Below are positions 24,029-33,067 of a DNA stretch of 64,000 bases, one piece after another (within the stretch, counting starts at the first letter, position 1; each line of letters opens with the position of its first letter). The notes under the pieces are model-generated. The model was not told the origin of the DNA. It was given only the letters and a program-made list of their open reading frames with translations, and did no database searches. A program made the position numbers and the translations under genes. Origin of the DNA: Rubrivivax gelatinosus (GTDB lineage: Bacteria > Pseudomonadota > Gammaproteobacteria > Burkholderiales > Burkholderiaceae_C); contig NZ_SLXD01000007.1 in assembly GCF_004340905.1 (NCBI RefSeq), positions 62,001-126,000 on the forward strand. Reading direction: 5' to 3'.

Positions 24029-24940
24029 TCAGCCGATCCGTCCGAGCAAAAGGTACTCCATGAGTGCCTTTTGCACGTGCATTCGATTTTCGGCTTCGTC
24101 CCACACGACCGACTGCGGGCCGTCGATGACGTCGGCGGCCACTTCCTCGCCGCGGTGCGCCGGCAGGCAGTGCATGAACAGCGCGTCGGGCTGGGCCGCG
24201 GCCATCATGCCGGCGTCGACACACCAGTCGGCGAAGGCGCTGCGGCGCGCCTCGTTCTCGGCTTCGTAGCCCATGCTCGTCCAGACGTCGGTCGTGACGA
24301 GATGGGCGCCGCGGCAGGCTTCGCGCGGGTCGGTGAAGACCTTGTAGCAGCCGCTGTCGCGGATGCCGGCGAGCTGCGGGTCGACGCCGTAGCCGCTGGG
24401 CGTGCTGACATGCACCGTGAAGCCCAGGATCTCGGCCGCCTGCAGCCAGGTGTTGGCCATGTTGTTGCCGTCACCGACCCAGGCCACCACCTTGCCGGCG
24501 ATCGAGCCGCGGTGCTCGATGTAGGTGAAGATGTCGGCCAGGATCTGGCACGGGTGGAACTCGTTGGTCAGGCCGTTGATGACCGGCACGCGCGAGTGGG
24601 CGGCGAAGCGCTCGATCTTGGCCTGCTCGAAGGTGCGGATCATCACGATGTCGACCATGCGGCTGATGACACGCGCGCTGTCCTCGATCGGCTCGGCGCG
24701 GCCGAGCTGGCTGTCGCCCGTGGTCAGGTGCACCACCGAGCCGCCCATCTGGTACATGCCGGCCTCGAAGCTGACGCGGGTGCGCGTGCTCGCCTTCTCG
24801 AAGATCATCGCCAGCGTGCGGTCGACCAGCGGCTGGTACTTCTCGTAGTTCTTGAAGCGCGTCTTGATGATGCGCGTGCGCTCGAACAGGTAGGCGTACT
24901 CCTCGGCACGCAGGTCCTTGAACTGGAGGTAGTGCTTCAT
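24029..24940 (-). CDS. argF: Ornithine carbamoyltransferase
   Basis: The 303-residue enzyme makes citrulline from ornithine and carbamoyl phosphate. It has the carbamoyl-phosphate motif FEKASTRTRVSFEAGMYQ near residue 47, the HPCQILAD motif near residue 128, WVGDGNNMANTW, and the ornithine-side MHCLPAHRGEE near residue 264. I chose the ATG at 24940 (MKHYLQFKDL, as in relatives). An ATG at 24961 would add seven residues and overlap the argD stop as ATGA, also plausible. argD lies directly upstream. The last 58 bases are duplicated 158 bases downstream. Confidence 0.95.
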   Translation of the reverse strand: MKHYLQFKDLRAEEYAYLFERTRIIKTRFKNYEKYQPLVDRTLAMIFEKASTRTRVSFEAGMYQMGGSVVHLTTGDSQLGRAEPIEDSARVISRMVDIVMIRTFEQAKIERFAAHSRVPVINGLTNEFHPCQILADIFTYIEHRGSIAGKVVAWVGDGNNMANTWLQAAEILGFTVHVSTPSGYGVDPQLAGIRDSGCYKVFTDPREACRGAHLVTTDVWTSMGYEAENEARRSAFADWCVDAGMMAAAQPDALFMHCLPAHRGEEVAADVIDGPQSVVWDEAENRMHVQKALMEYLLLGRIG

Positions 24941-24957
24941 CAGCGAGTAACCCGGTT

Positions 24958-26163
24958 TCATGCTTCGCACAGGAAGGTCTGGACCAGCGGGACGAGGCGC
25001 GCGACGATCTCGTGCACCTCGTCGGCGGACACGATCAGCGGCGGCAGCAGCCGGATCACGCGGTCGGCGGTGACGCTGATCAGCAGCCCGGCCTCCGCCG
25101 CACGGCCGATCAGCACGCCGCACGGGCGGTCGAGCTCGATGCCCAGCATCAGGCCCTGGCCGCGGAACTCGACGACGCCGGCGGTGCCCGCGAGCGCGCG
25201 CTGGAGCTCGGCGCGCAGCAGCTCGCCCATCGCGTGGGCGTTCGCCAGCAGGCCGTCCTCTTCCATGATGCGCAGCGTCTCGACGCCGGCGCGCATCGCC
25301 AGCGGGTTGCCGCCGAAGGTGGTGCCGTGGTTGCCCGGGCCGAGCACGGTCGCCGCACGCGGGCCGGCGACGACGGCGCCGATCGGCACGCCCGAGCCCA
25401 GGCCCTTGGCCAGCGGCATCACGTCGGGGCGGATGCCGGCCCACTGGTGCGCGAACCACTTGCCGGTGCGGCCGACGCCGCACTGCACCTCGTCGAGCAT
25501 CAGCAGCCAGTCGCGTTCGTCGCAGATCCGGCGCAGGCCCTGCAGGTACTCGCTGCGCGCCTGGTTGATGCCGCCTTCACCCTGGATGACCTCGAGGAAC
25601 ACGGCGACGACGTTCGGGTTGGTGCGCGCCGCTTCCTCGACCGCGCCGAGGTCGTTCAGCGGCACGCGCACGAAGCCCTCGACCAGCGGGCCGAAGCCGG
25701 CCTGAACCTTGGGGTTGCCGGTGGCCGACAGCGTCGCGATCGAGCGGCCGTGGAAGGCGCGTTCGTAGACGATGATCTCGGGGCGGTCGATGCCCTTGTC
25801 GTGGCCGAACTTGCGCGCGATCTTCAGCGCCGCTTCGTTGGCTTCGAGGCCCGAGTTGCAGAAGAAGACGCTGTTCAGACCGGAGATCTCGCACAGCCGG
25901 GCGGCGAGCTGCTCCTGCAGCGGCACCTGGTAGTAGTTGCAGGAATGGATCAGCTTGCCGACCTGGTCCTGCAGCGCCGGCACCAGCTGGGGGTGGGCGT
26001 GGCCCAGCGTGTTGACGGCGATGCCGGCGAGCGCGTCGAGGTACTCGCGGCCCTCGGTGTCCCAGACTCGGCAGCCTCGGCCGTGCGACAGCGCGACGGG
26101 CAGTCGCCCGTAGGTGTTCATCACGTGCGGCATCGGCGCGGACGGGGCAGGGGCAGCGGTCAT
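24958..26163 (-). CDS. argD: Acetylornithine aminotransferase
   Basis: The 401-residue class III PLP aminotransferase converts N-acetylglutamate semialdehyde to N-acetylornithine and may also serve lysine synthesis. Landmarks are VWDTEGREYLDALAGIAVNT, VFFCNSGLEANEAALKIARK, VYERAFHGRSIATLSATGNP, EVIQGEGGINQA, LMLDEVQCGVGRTGKWFAHQ and the PLP lysine in MPLAKGLGSGVPIGA, then HGTTFGGNPLAM. It forms an operon with argF. On the minus strand a TAGAAT (26257-26262) about 95 bases upstream of the ATG could be its -10 element. I see no ArgR box. Confidence 0.95.
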   Translation of the reverse strand: MTAAPAPSAPMPHVMNTYGRLPVALSHGRGCRVWDTEGREYLDALAGIAVNTLGHAHPQLVPALQDQVGKLIHSCNYYQVPLQEQLAARLCEISGLNSVFFCNSGLEANEAALKIARKFGHDKGIDRPEIIVYERAFHGRSIATLSATGNPKVQAGFGPLVEGFVRVPLNDLGAVEEAARTNPNVVAVFLEVIQGEGGINQARSEYLQGLRRICDERDWLLMLDEVQCGVGRTGKWFAHQWAGIRPDVMPLAKGLGSGVPIGAVVAGPRAATVLGPGNHGTTFGGNPLAMRAGVETLRIMEEDGLLANAHAMGELLRAELQRALAGTAGVVEFRGQGLMLGIELDRPCGVLIGRAAEAGLLISVTADRVIRLLPPLIVSADEVHEIVARLVPLVQTFLCEA

Positions 26164-26352
26164 CGAAGTTCCTTGTCGCTCCAGAAAGCAAAAACGAAGA
26201 CCGGCGCCGGAGCTTGGGCGCAGTTGCGCGAAGCCGGGCGCCGGTCGGGGCGTTCGATTCTAAGGCGCGGCCCGGATGCCAAATCCTGCGCCGATGGCGT
26301 AAGCCGATCGCAAGAGTCGGCGCACGAATGCGGGCACAATCTTGCGTTGCCG

Positions 26353-26673
26353 ATGACGCAGATCCAAACGAAGACGCCGCGCAGGCTGTATATCCGGGGG
26401 CTCACGACCGCAGGCCGTACGTTCCGGCCGAGCGATTGGGCCGAACGACTGGCAGGCGCGATGTGCAGCTTCCGTCCGCGCGGCAGCGCGATCGGCGCGC
26501 ACATCGGCTATTCGCCGTACTGCGTTCCGCGTCTCGTCGACGGCGTCAAGTGCGTCTTCGTCAGCGAGGCGCTGAAGGACATCGAGCCGATGGCCTGGGA
26601 CTTCGTGATGAACTTCGCGCGCGACAACGAACTGCAGGTCGTCGACTGCGAGCCGGACGCTGCGGCGAGCTGA
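26353..26673 (+). CDS. DUF3579 family protein
   Basis: The 106-residue protein matches DUF3579, a family found mainly in betaproteobacteria. It has the core LYIRGLTTAGRTFRPSDWAE, then RLAGAMCSFRPRG, then YSPYCVPRLVDGVKCVFVSE and PMAWDFVMNFARDNELQV. Its function is unknown; the size and lack of signal or membrane segment suggest a small cytoplasmic protein. The ATG at 26353 follows a CACAAT -10-like sequence closely. It is divergent from argD and convergent with rpsT, with which it shares a terminator. Confidence 0.85.
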   Translation: MTQIQTKTPRRLYIRGLTTAGRTFRPSDWAERLAGAMCSFRPRGSAIGAHIGYSPYCVPRLVDGVKCVFVSEALKDIEPMAWDFVMNFARDNELQVVDCEPDAAAS

Positions 26674-26714
26674 AGGGGCGAGGGGCGGTCGGCCGTCGCT
26701 TTTCGCGGCGCCAA

Positions 26715-26747
26715 AACGAAAGGGCCTGCTGACGCAGGCCCTTCGTT
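26715..26747. terminator. Bidirectional terminator between the DUF3579 gene and rpsT
   Basis: AACGAAAGGGCCTGC (26715-26729) pairs with GCAGGCCCTTCGTT (26734-26747) with one bulge and a four-base loop. A-rich and T-rich flanks on the two sides suit termination of both convergent genes. Confidence 0.8.
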
Positions 26748-26766
26748 CATCACCCGGAAAACCGTC

Positions 26767-27069
26767 TTAGGCGGCGAGCGCCAGCGCCTTGACCTTGGCG
26801 GCCAGGCGGCTCTTCAGGCGGGCAGCCTTGTTCTTGTGGAACATGCCCTTGTCGGCGACCGAGTCGATGACGCTCTGCGCGGCCTTGAAGGTGTCGGTGG
26901 CGACGGTCTTGTCACCGGCGACGACGGCCTTCTGCACGTTCTTCACGACGGTGCGAAAACGCGAGCGCAGCGACGTGTTGTGCGCGTTGAGCTTGACGTC
27001 CTGACGGGCGCGCTTGCGGCCCGAGGCGAGGCGGACGGTCTTCTTCTTGGCTTTGGACGAGGTGGCCAT
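26767..27069 (-). CDS. rpsT: 30S ribosomal protein S20
   Basis: The 100-residue basic protein opens [20 protein letters not shown] and continues [40 protein letters not shown] sequence and an alanine-rich end, all typical of S20, an early-binding small-subunit protein of three long helices that contacts 16S rRNA. It is a single-gene transcript between its own promoter and the shared bidirectional terminator. S20 is often autoregulated at translation in enterobacteria; nothing here shows that. Confidence 0.97.
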   Translation of the reverse strand: MATSSKAKKKTVRLASGRKRARQDVKLNAHNTSLRSRFRTVVKNVQKAVVAGDKTVATDTFKAAQSVIDSVADKGMFHKNKAARLKSRLAAKVKALALAA

Positions 27070-27107
27070 GCGGTTCTTTGGCGGTTCGGGTGGTGCAAAG
27101 ACCGTCG

Positions 27108-27162
27108 AGTATAGCACGCACTCGGGCCTCCCGCCAGTCCGATCGGCGAGCCTGCCTATAAT
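27108..27162. promoter_or_regulatory. Divergent promoters of rpsT and murJ
   Basis: TATACT on the minus strand (27108-27113) lies 39 bases upstream of the rpsT ATG and suits its -10 element. TATAAT on the plus strand (27157-27162) suits a murJ -10 with transcription starting near 27169, which favours the GTG start at 27209 over the ATG at 27161. I see no good -35 hexamer for either. Confidence 0.55.
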
Positions 27163-27208
27163 GCCTGCCGACCCGGCTTCGGGCGCTTTTGCCCACTCGT
27201 CGTTCCCC

Positions 27209-28765
27209 GTGAATCTTCTCCGGGCCGCTTCCACCGTCTCGCTGCTGACGCTCGCCTCGCGCGTCACCGGCCTCGTGCGCGACCAGCTGATCGCCGCCTT
27301 CTTCGGCGCCAGCGCCGCGACCGACGCGTTCAACGTCGCATTCCGCATCCCCAACCTGTTCCGCCGCCTGTTCGCCGAAGGTGCGTTCGCGCAGGCCTTC
27401 GTGCCGCTGCTGGCGGCCACGCGCGAGAAGGAGGGCGACGCGGCGACGCACGCGCTGATCGACTCGGTGGCCACGGTGCTCGTCTGGGTGCTGCTGGCGA
27501 CCTGTGTGCTGGGCGTCGCCGGCGCGCCGATCCTGGTCTGGATCATGGCCTCGGGGCTCGAGCGCCTGGACCTCGCGGTGCTGATGACGCGCTGGATGTT
27601 CCCGTACATCGGCTTCATGTCGATGGTCGCGCTGGCCGCCGGCATCCTGAACACCTGGAAACGCTTCGCGGTGCCGGCGATGACGCCGGTGCTGCTGAAC
27701 CTGTCGGTGATCGCGGCGGCGGCGCTGCTGGCGCCGCGTCTGGCCGGCTGGGGCCTGGAGCCGGTGCTGGCGCTGTCCGCCGGTGTCGCGCTCGGCGGCG
27801 TGCTGCAGGCCGCGGTGCAGGTGCCGGCGCTGCGTCGCCTGGGGCTGATGCCCCGCATCGGGCTGACGCCGGCGCGGCTGCGCGCGGCCTGGCGCCATCC
27901 CGGGGTGCACCGCATCCTGGCGCTGATGGGGCCGGCGCTGCTGGGCGTGTCGGTGGCGCAGATCTCGCTCGTCATCAACACCCAGATCGCTTCGCACGTG
28001 GGTGTCGGCGCGGTGTCCTGGCTGACCTACGCCGACCGGCTGATGGAGTTCCCGACGGCGCTGCTGGGCGTCGCGCTCGGCGTCGTGCTGCTGCCGCAGC
28101 TGGCGGCGGCCAAGGGGCGCGAGGACGCGCAGGCCTATTCGGACATGCTCGACTGGGGGCTGCGGCTGGTGGTGATGCTGGCGCTGCCCTGCGCGATCTC
28201 CCTGATCGTGTTCCCGAAGGCGCTGGTGGCGGTGCTCTTTCACTACGGCGCCTTCGATGCCCGCGACGTCGAGCAGACCGTGCGTGCGCTGATGGGCTAC
28301 GGCGTCGGCCTGCTGGGCCTGGTGGCCATCAAGGTGCTGGCGCCGGGCTTCTACGCACGCCAGGACACGCGCACGCCGGTGAAGATCGCGGTGCTGGTGC
28401 TGGTGTGCACGCAGCTGATGAACGCCCTGTTCGTGCCGCTCGTCGGCCACGCCGGCCTGGCGCTGTCGATCGGCCTGGGTGCGCTGCTCAACGCCGGCCT
28501 GCTGCTGTTCGGCCTGTTGAAGAAGGGTGTCTACATGCCGCGGCCGGGCTGGGGCGCGTTCGCGCTGCGTGTCCTCGTCGCCTGCGCGGCGCTCACGGCG
28601 GCGCTGTTCTGGGCCGCGCAGGCGATCGACTGGATCGGGCTGCAGGCCCACTACGGGCGGCGCGCGGGTTGGATGGCGGTCGTGCTGGGGTCGGTGGCGG
28701 CGGGATACTTCGCGCTGCTCGCGGCCACCGGGCTGAAGCTGCGCCAGTTCGTGCGCCGTGGCTGA
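27209..28765 (+). CDS. murJ: Lipid II flippase MurJ
   Basis: The 518-residue inner-membrane protein of the MOP superfamily flips lipid-linked peptidoglycan precursor to the periplasmic face. It begins [20 protein letters not shown], then [20 protein letters not shown] and [20 protein letters not shown], the strongly conserved first segment, with about fourteen hydrophobic helices in all. Positions corresponding to the essential arginines are present in RVTGLVRD and [11 protein letters not shown]. The GTG at 27209 aligns with the usual MNLL start. It is the first gene of a co-oriented run leading to folK. Confidence 0.95.
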   Translation: MNLLRAASTVSLLTLASRVTGLVRDQLIAAFFGASAATDAFNVAFRIPNLFRRLFAEGAFAQAFVPLLAATREKEGDAATHALIDSVATVLVWVLLATCVLGVAGAPILVWIMASGLERLDLAVLMTRWMFPYIGFMSMVALAAGILNTWKRFAVPAMTPVLLNLSVIAAAALLAPRLAGWGLEPVLALSAGVALGGVLQAAVQVPALRRLGLMPRIGLTPARLRAAWRHPGVHRILALMGPALLGVSVAQISLVINTQIASHVGVGAVSWLTYADRLMEFPTALLGVALGVVLLPQLAAAKGREDAQAYSDMLDWGLRLVVMLALPCAISLIVFPKALVAVLFHYGAFDARDVEQTVRALMGYGVGLLGLVAIKVLAPGFYARQDTRTPVKIAVLVLVCTQLMNALFVPLVGHAGLALSIGLGALLNAGLLLFGLLKKGVYMPRPGWGAFALRVLVACAALTAALFWAAQAIDWIGLQAHYGRRAGWMAVVLGSVAAGYFALLAATGLKLRQFVRRG

Positions 28766-28781
28766 CCTACACTGGAGATCG

Positions 28782-29651
28782 ATGGCTGGACCGTTGTTTT
28801 TCGAGCCGCCGACGGCGCTGCAGTATTTCGCCTCGCTGGTGGCGGAGGATGCAAGCCTCTCGGTCGTCGAGGCCGCCGTCGCCGTCGCGCAGGACCTGGA
28901 TCCGGAACTCGATGCGCAGGCCGTGCTGGCGCAGATCGACGAGCTGGCCGAGCGCCTGCGCCGGCGGCTGCCAACCGACGCCGGGCCGGTGCACAAGCTG
29001 CGCATGCTCAACCGCTATTTCTTCGACGAGCTCGGTTTCGCCGGCAACGTCAACGATTACTACGACCCGCGCAACAGCTCGCTGGGCGAGGTGCTGCGCA
29101 CACGCCGCGGCATCCCGATCACGCTGGCGCTGCTGTACGTGGAGCTGGCGACGCAGCTCGGCCTGCCGGCCGCCGGCGTGTCCTTTCCTGGGCACTTCCT
29201 CGTCAAGCTGACGCTGCCGCGCGGCGAGGTCGTGCTCGACCCGTTCAGCGGCCGTTCGCTGTCGCGCGAGGAACTGGAGGAGCGCCTGTGGCCCTATCGC
29301 CAGCGCCACGGCCTGGTCGGCGACTTCGAGATGCCGCTCGGCCTGTTCCTGCAGGCTGCCGGCCCGCGCGAGACGCTGGCGCGCCTGCTGCGCAACCTGA
29401 AGGAGATCCACCGCGGCGCGGGCGACCGCGCCCGCCTGCTCGCGGTGCTGGAGCGCCTGGTGATCCTTCTGCCCGAGGACTGGAGCGAGCGCCGCGACCG
29501 CGGCCTGGTGCATGCCGAACTCGGCCACCGGGAGGCCGCCGCACGCGACCTGTCCGACTACCTCATCCATTGTCCCGATGCCGAGGACGCGCCCGCGCTG
29601 CGCGCCCGCATCGTCCAACTGAGCGGCCCTCGCCGGCCGACGCTGCACTGA
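28782..29651 (+). CDS. SirB1 family transglutaminase-like/TPR protein
   Basis: The 289-residue protein has the SirB1 layout. A transglutaminase-like core carries HKLRMLNRYFFDELGFAGN, then YYDPRNSSLGEVLRTRRGIP, ITLALLYVELATQLGLPAAG and VSFPGHFLVKL with the conserved histidine. A helical TPR-like tail follows, ending RDRGLVHAELGHREAAARDL. The catalytic cysteine of true transglutaminases is not evident, so activity is doubtful; the biological role is unknown. A GGAGATC site precedes the ATG at 28782. It is 16 bases after murJ and leads directly into hda. Confidence 0.85.
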   Translation: MAGPLFFEPPTALQYFASLVAEDASLSVVEAAVAVAQDLDPELDAQAVLAQIDELAERLRRRLPTDAGPVHKLRMLNRYFFDELGFAGNVNDYYDPRNSSLGEVLRTRRGIPITLALLYVELATQLGLPAAGVSFPGHFLVKLTLPRGEVVLDPFSGRSLSREELEERLWPYRQRHGLVGDFEMPLGLFLQAAGPRETLARLLRNLKEIHRGAGDRARLLAVLERLVILLPEDWSERRDRGLVHAELGHREAAARDLSDYLIHCPDAEDAPALRARIVQLSGPRRPTLH

Positions 29652-29652
29652 C

Positions 29653-30345
29653 ATGACATCCAGGATGAAGCAGATCCCGCTGGCGATCGGCTTCGACCCG
29701 CTCGCCACCTTCGACAGCTTCCTGCCCGGCAGCGAGGCGAACCTGCGCGCGCTCGAGCATCTGCGCCGCCTGCCGATGCCCACCGCCCCGGTCTACCTCT
29801 GGGGCCCCTCGGGCAGCGGCAAGACGCATCTGCTGCGCGGTCTGGCTCACGCCTGCCAGCAGGCCGGGCAGCGCGTCGGCTGGTTCGATCCATCGTGCCC
29901 CTGCCCGTGGGAACTGGCCGCCGACTGGTCGCTCGTGGTCATCGACCGCTGCGACGAGCTCGACGCCGCCGGGCAGCAGTCGGCCTTCACGCTCTTCGTC
30001 GAGGCCGCCACCGAAGGCGTGCAGATGGCCTGCGCCGGCCGCCTGCCGCCGGTGGACCTGCCGCTGCGCGACGACCTGCGCACCCGCCTGGGCTGGGGCC
30101 CGGTGTTCGCGATGCAGCCGCTGGGCGAGTCCGAGACCCGCGCCGCGCTGCGCCGCGAGAGCGACCGCCGCGGCATCCGCCTCGGCGACGAGGTGATGGA
30201 TCACCTGCTGACGCGTTTCCCGCGCGACCTGAAACACCTGATGGCCCTGCTTGACCGGCTCGACGAGTTCTCCTTGTCGCGTTCGCGCACGATCACCGTG
30301 CCGCTGGTGCGCGCGATGCTGGCCGAAGAAGGCGACCCGCTGTGA
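29653..30345 (+). CDS. hda: DnaA regulatory inactivator Hda
   Basis: The 230-residue protein is a short AAA+ ATPase related to DnaA domain III, which with the DNA-loaded sliding clamp promotes hydrolysis of DnaA-ATP and so prevents re-initiation. The P loop is LWGPSGSGKTHLLRGLAHAC near residues 49-68, followed by LVVIDRCDELDAAGQQSAF (Walker B), then LRTRLGWGPVFAMQPLGE with the arginine region, and the sensor-2 segment near FPRDLKHLMALLDRLDEFSL. A clamp-binding motif is expected near the N terminus (MKQIPLAIGFDPL). A start at 29665 is an alternative. Its stop overlaps the next gene start. Confidence 0.88.
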   Translation: MTSRMKQIPLAIGFDPLATFDSFLPGSEANLRALEHLRRLPMPTAPVYLWGPSGSGKTHLLRGLAHACQQAGQRVGWFDPSCPCPWELAADWSLVVIDRCDELDAAGQQSAFTLFVEAATEGVQMACAGRLPPVDLPLRDDLRTRLGWGPVFAMQPLGESETRAALRRESDRRGIRLGDEVMDHLLTRFPRDLKHLMALLDRLDEFSLSRSRTITVPLVRAMLAEEGDPL

Positions 30346-31010
30346 ACCTGACACTCTTCGACCTCGACGGCACGCTGCTGCCGACCGACTCCGACCACGC
30401 CTTCGGCGAGTTCCTCGTGCGCATCGGCTGGGCCGACGGCGGCGAGTTCAAGCGCCGCAACGACGAGTTCTACGCCCAGTACCTCGAAGGCCGGCTGGAC
30501 ATCGAGGCCTACGTGCATTTCTGCACCGCGCCCTGGCGCGACCGCGACCCCGCCGAGATCGCCGCCGCCCAGGCGCGTTTCGTCGACGAGTACGCGCGCC
30601 CTTCGCTGCACCCGGCGGCGGTGGACCTGGTGCGCAGGCACCTCGACGCCGGTGACATGGTGGCCGTCGTCACCGCGACCAACGATTTCGTTACGCGGCC
30701 GATCGCGTCGCTGTTCGGCGTCGAGACCCTGATCGCCACCGAGCTCGAGCGCGACGGCCGCGGCCGCGCCACCGGGGCGATCCGGGGTGTGCCGTCGTTT
30801 CGCGATGGCAAGATCACGCGGGTGCGGCAATGGCTTGCCGACGCCGGCCGCACGCTCGGCGACTTCGAGCGCAGCACCTTCTACAGCGACTCGACCAACG
30901 ACCTGCCGCTGCTCGAACTCGTCAGCCACCCGGTGGCCACCAACCCCGGCGACGGGCTGCGGGCCGTCGCCCTGCAGCGCGGCTGGCCGATCCTGGACCT
31001 TTTCGCATGA
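30342..31010 (+). CDS. HAD-superfamily (IB) phosphatase, SerB-like
   Basis: The 222-residue hydrolase begins VNLTLFDLDGTLLPTDSDHA, with the nucleophile Asp-x-Asp motif near residue 8, and has VVTATNDFVTRPIASLFG for motif II and FYSDSTNDLPLLELVSHPVA for the metal-binding motif IV. A helical cap lies between. This subfamily (HAD-IB) includes phosphoserine and histidinol phosphatases and is commonly next to hda and pcnB in this order; its substrate is not known from sequence. The GTG start overlaps the hda stop (GTGA), and the stop overlaps pcnB (ATGA). Confidence 0.9.
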   Translation: MNLTLFDLDGTLLPTDSDHAFGEFLVRIGWADGGEFKRRNDEFYAQYLEGRLDIEAYVHFCTAPWRDRDPAEIAAAQARFVDEYARPSLHPAAVDLVRRHLDAGDMVAVVTATNDFVTRPIASLFGVETLIATELERDGRGRATGAIRGVPSFRDGKITRVRQWLADAGRTLGDFERSTFYSDSTNDLPLLELVSHPVATNPGDGLRAVALQRGWPILDLFA

Positions 31011-32584
31011 TCAAGAAATTCATCGACCGCCTGCTCGGCAAGTCGCCCGCGCCCGAGGCGCCTGCGGCGCCGCCGGCCATCCCGCTCGGCCAGCGTGTCG
31101 AGATCCCGGCCGAGGAGCACCGCATCGACCCGCGGCTGCTCGACGACAACGCGGTGCGTGTCGTGCGCACGCTCAAGGACGCCGGCCACGAGGCCTACAT
31201 CGTCGGCGGCGCGGTGCGCGACCTGCTCGTCGGCCTGCGTCCCAAGGACTTCGACGTCGCCACCGACGCCACGCCCGAGCAGGTGAAGGCGCTGTTCCGC
31301 CGCGCCTTCATCATCGGCCGGCGCTTCCGCCTGGTGCACGTGATCTTCGGCCGCGGCCGCGAGCACGAGGTCATCGAGGTCTCGACCTTCCGCGCCTTCA
31401 TGGACCCGGCCGCGGCCGAGGCGGTAAGCGGCAACGAGAAGACCGCGCGCCACGAGATCGCCGACCAGCGCCGCGTCGTCGACGCCAGCGGCCGCGTGCT
31501 GCGCGACAACGTCTGGGGCCCGCAGATCGAGGACGCGGCGCGCCGCGACTTCACGATCAACGCCCTGTATTACGACCCGACGACGCAGATCGTCGTCGAC
31601 TACCACGGCGGCCTGGCGGACTCGCGCGCCCGCGTGCTGCGCATGATTGGCGACCCCGAGGCGCGCTACCGCGAGGACCCGGTGCGCATCGTGCGTGTCG
31701 TGCGCATCGCGGCCAAGCTGGGTTTCGAGGTCGAGCCGGCGACGCGCGCGCCGATGCGCAGGATGGCCGCGTTGCTGGCCAACGTCCCGCCCTCGCGCAT
31801 GTTCGACGAGATGGTCAAGCTGCTGCAGACCGGCCACGCGCTCAAGAGCCTGGCCGAGCTGAAGAAGCAGGGCCTGGACCAGGGTGTGTTCCCGGTGCTC
31901 GACGCCGCCTTCCGCGCCGATGCGCGCCACCCCAAGCGTGACGAGTTCATCCGCTTCGCGCTCGAGGACACCGACGCCCGCGTCAACGACGGCCGCGCCG
32001 TCGTGCCGAGCTTCATGCTCGCGGTGATGCTCTGGCACGACGTGCTCGACCGCTGGGCGGCGATCCAGGCCGGCGGCGAGGCGCCGTTCCCGGCGCTGCA
32101 GCAGGCCGTCGACGCGGTCTTCGACGCGCGCATCGGCGACATCTCCGGCCGCGGCAAGCTCGGTGGCGACATGCGCGAGATCTGGCTGATGCAGCCGCGT
32201 TTCGAGCGCCGTACGCCGGCCGCGGCACGCGCGCTGGTCGCCCAGGCTCGTTTTCGCGCCGGCTACGACTTCCTGCGCCTGCGCGCCGACGTCGGCGAGA
32301 TCGAGCCGGCGCTGGCCGAGTGGTGGGAGGACTTCCACCTCGGCGACGACGACGAGCGCGAGGCGATGCTGGTGGAACTGAAGCCGGCGTCCAAACGCGT
32401 GCACCGCGTGCCCGCCGGCAGCACCGTGGCCGCCGCCGCGGCGGCCACGCCCGCACCCGCCGAGGCTGCCGACGACGACGCAGCGCCTGCGGACGCCGAA
32501 GCCGCGCCGGCCAAGAAACGCCGCCGCCGCCGCCGTCGCCCGGCCGGCGGCAGCGCGCCGGCGGCGCCCGCCGCCGGCGAATGA
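31007..32584 (+). CDS. pcnB: Poly(A) polymerase I
   Basis: The 525-residue enzyme adds 3' poly(A) tails to RNA, marking it for decay. The nucleotidyltransferase core has YIVGGAVRDLLVGLRPKDFD followed by VATDATPEQVKALFRRAFII, with the two catalytic aspartates in KDFDVATD, and EVIEVSTFRAFMDP for the third acidic residue; RRDFTINALYYDP and the RNA-binding helices RYREDPVRIVRVVRIAAKLG follow. The last 50 residues are an Ala/Pro/Asp stretch then KKRRRRRRRPAGG, a basic tail that likely binds RNA. It begins in the HAD gene stop and ends in the folK start. Confidence 0.95.
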   Translation: MIKKFIDRLLGKSPAPEAPAAPPAIPLGQRVEIPAEEHRIDPRLLDDNAVRVVRTLKDAGHEAYIVGGAVRDLLVGLRPKDFDVATDATPEQVKALFRRAFIIGRRFRLVHVIFGRGREHEVIEVSTFRAFMDPAAAEAVSGNEKTARHEIADQRRVVDASGRVLRDNVWGPQIEDAARRDFTINALYYDPTTQIVVDYHGGLADSRARVLRMIGDPEARYREDPVRIVRVVRIAAKLGFEVEPATRAPMRRMAALLANVPPSRMFDEMVKLLQTGHALKSLAELKKQGLDQGVFPVLDAAFRADARHPKRDEFIRFALEDTDARVNDGRAVVPSFMLAVMLWHDVLDRWAAIQAGGEAPFPALQQAVDAVFDARIGDISGRGKLGGDMREIWLMQPRFERRTPAAARALVAQARFRAGYDFLRLRADVGEIEPALAEWWEDFHLGDDDEREAMLVELKPASKRVHRVPAGSTVAAAAAATPAPAEAADDDAAPADAEAAPAKKRRRRRRRPAGGSAPAAPAAGE

Positions 32585-33054
32585 AGGCCTGGGTCGGCCT
32601 CGGCGCCAACCTGGGCGACGCACGCGCGGCCCTGGCCGCCGCCTTCGCCGCGCTGGACACGCTGCCCGGCACGCGCCTCGTGCGGCGTTCGTCGCTGTGG
32701 CGCAGCGCCCCGGTCGACGCCACCGGCCCGGACTTCCACAACGCGGTGGCCGAGCTGGACACCGCTCTGGCGCCGGCCGGACTGCTGGCTGCGCTGCACG
32801 CCATCGAGGCCGAGCACGGCCGCGAGCGCCCGTACCGCAACGCGCCGCGCACCCTCGACCTGGACCTGCTCTTCTACGGCGACGAGGCGATCGACACGCC
32901 CGCGCTGGTCGTGCCGCATCCGCGCGCGCACTTGCGTGCGTTCGTGCTGCGGCCCTTGCTGGAGCTCGAACCCGGCTTCGAGCATCCGCGCCTGGGGCCG
33001 CTCGCGCCCTGGTCCGCCGCCGCGGCGGACCAGGCGATCGAGCGCCTCGATTGA
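32581..33054 (+). CDS. folK: 2-amino-4-hydroxy-6-hydroxymethyldihydropteridine pyrophosphokinase
   Basis: The 157-residue enzyme transfers pyrophosphate from ATP to the pterin in folate synthesis. It opens MKAWVGLGANLGDARAALAA and has the signature RERPYRNAPRTLDLDLLFYG near residues 81-100, which includes the magnesium-binding aspartates, followed by ALVVPHPRAHLRAFVLRPL. Size and motifs are standard. Its ATG overlaps the pcnB stop (ATGA), as in the pcnB-folK pairs of many proteobacteria. The DUF486 gene follows after 13 bases. Confidence 0.96.
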   Translation: MKAWVGLGANLGDARAALAAAFAALDTLPGTRLVRRSSLWRSAPVDATGPDFHNAVAELDTALAPAGLLAALHAIEAEHGRERPYRNAPRTLDLDLLFYGDEAIDTPALVVPHPRAHLRAFVLRPLLELEPGFEHPRLGPLAPWSAAAADQAIERLD

Positions 33055-33067
33055 AGGAGTACGGACG

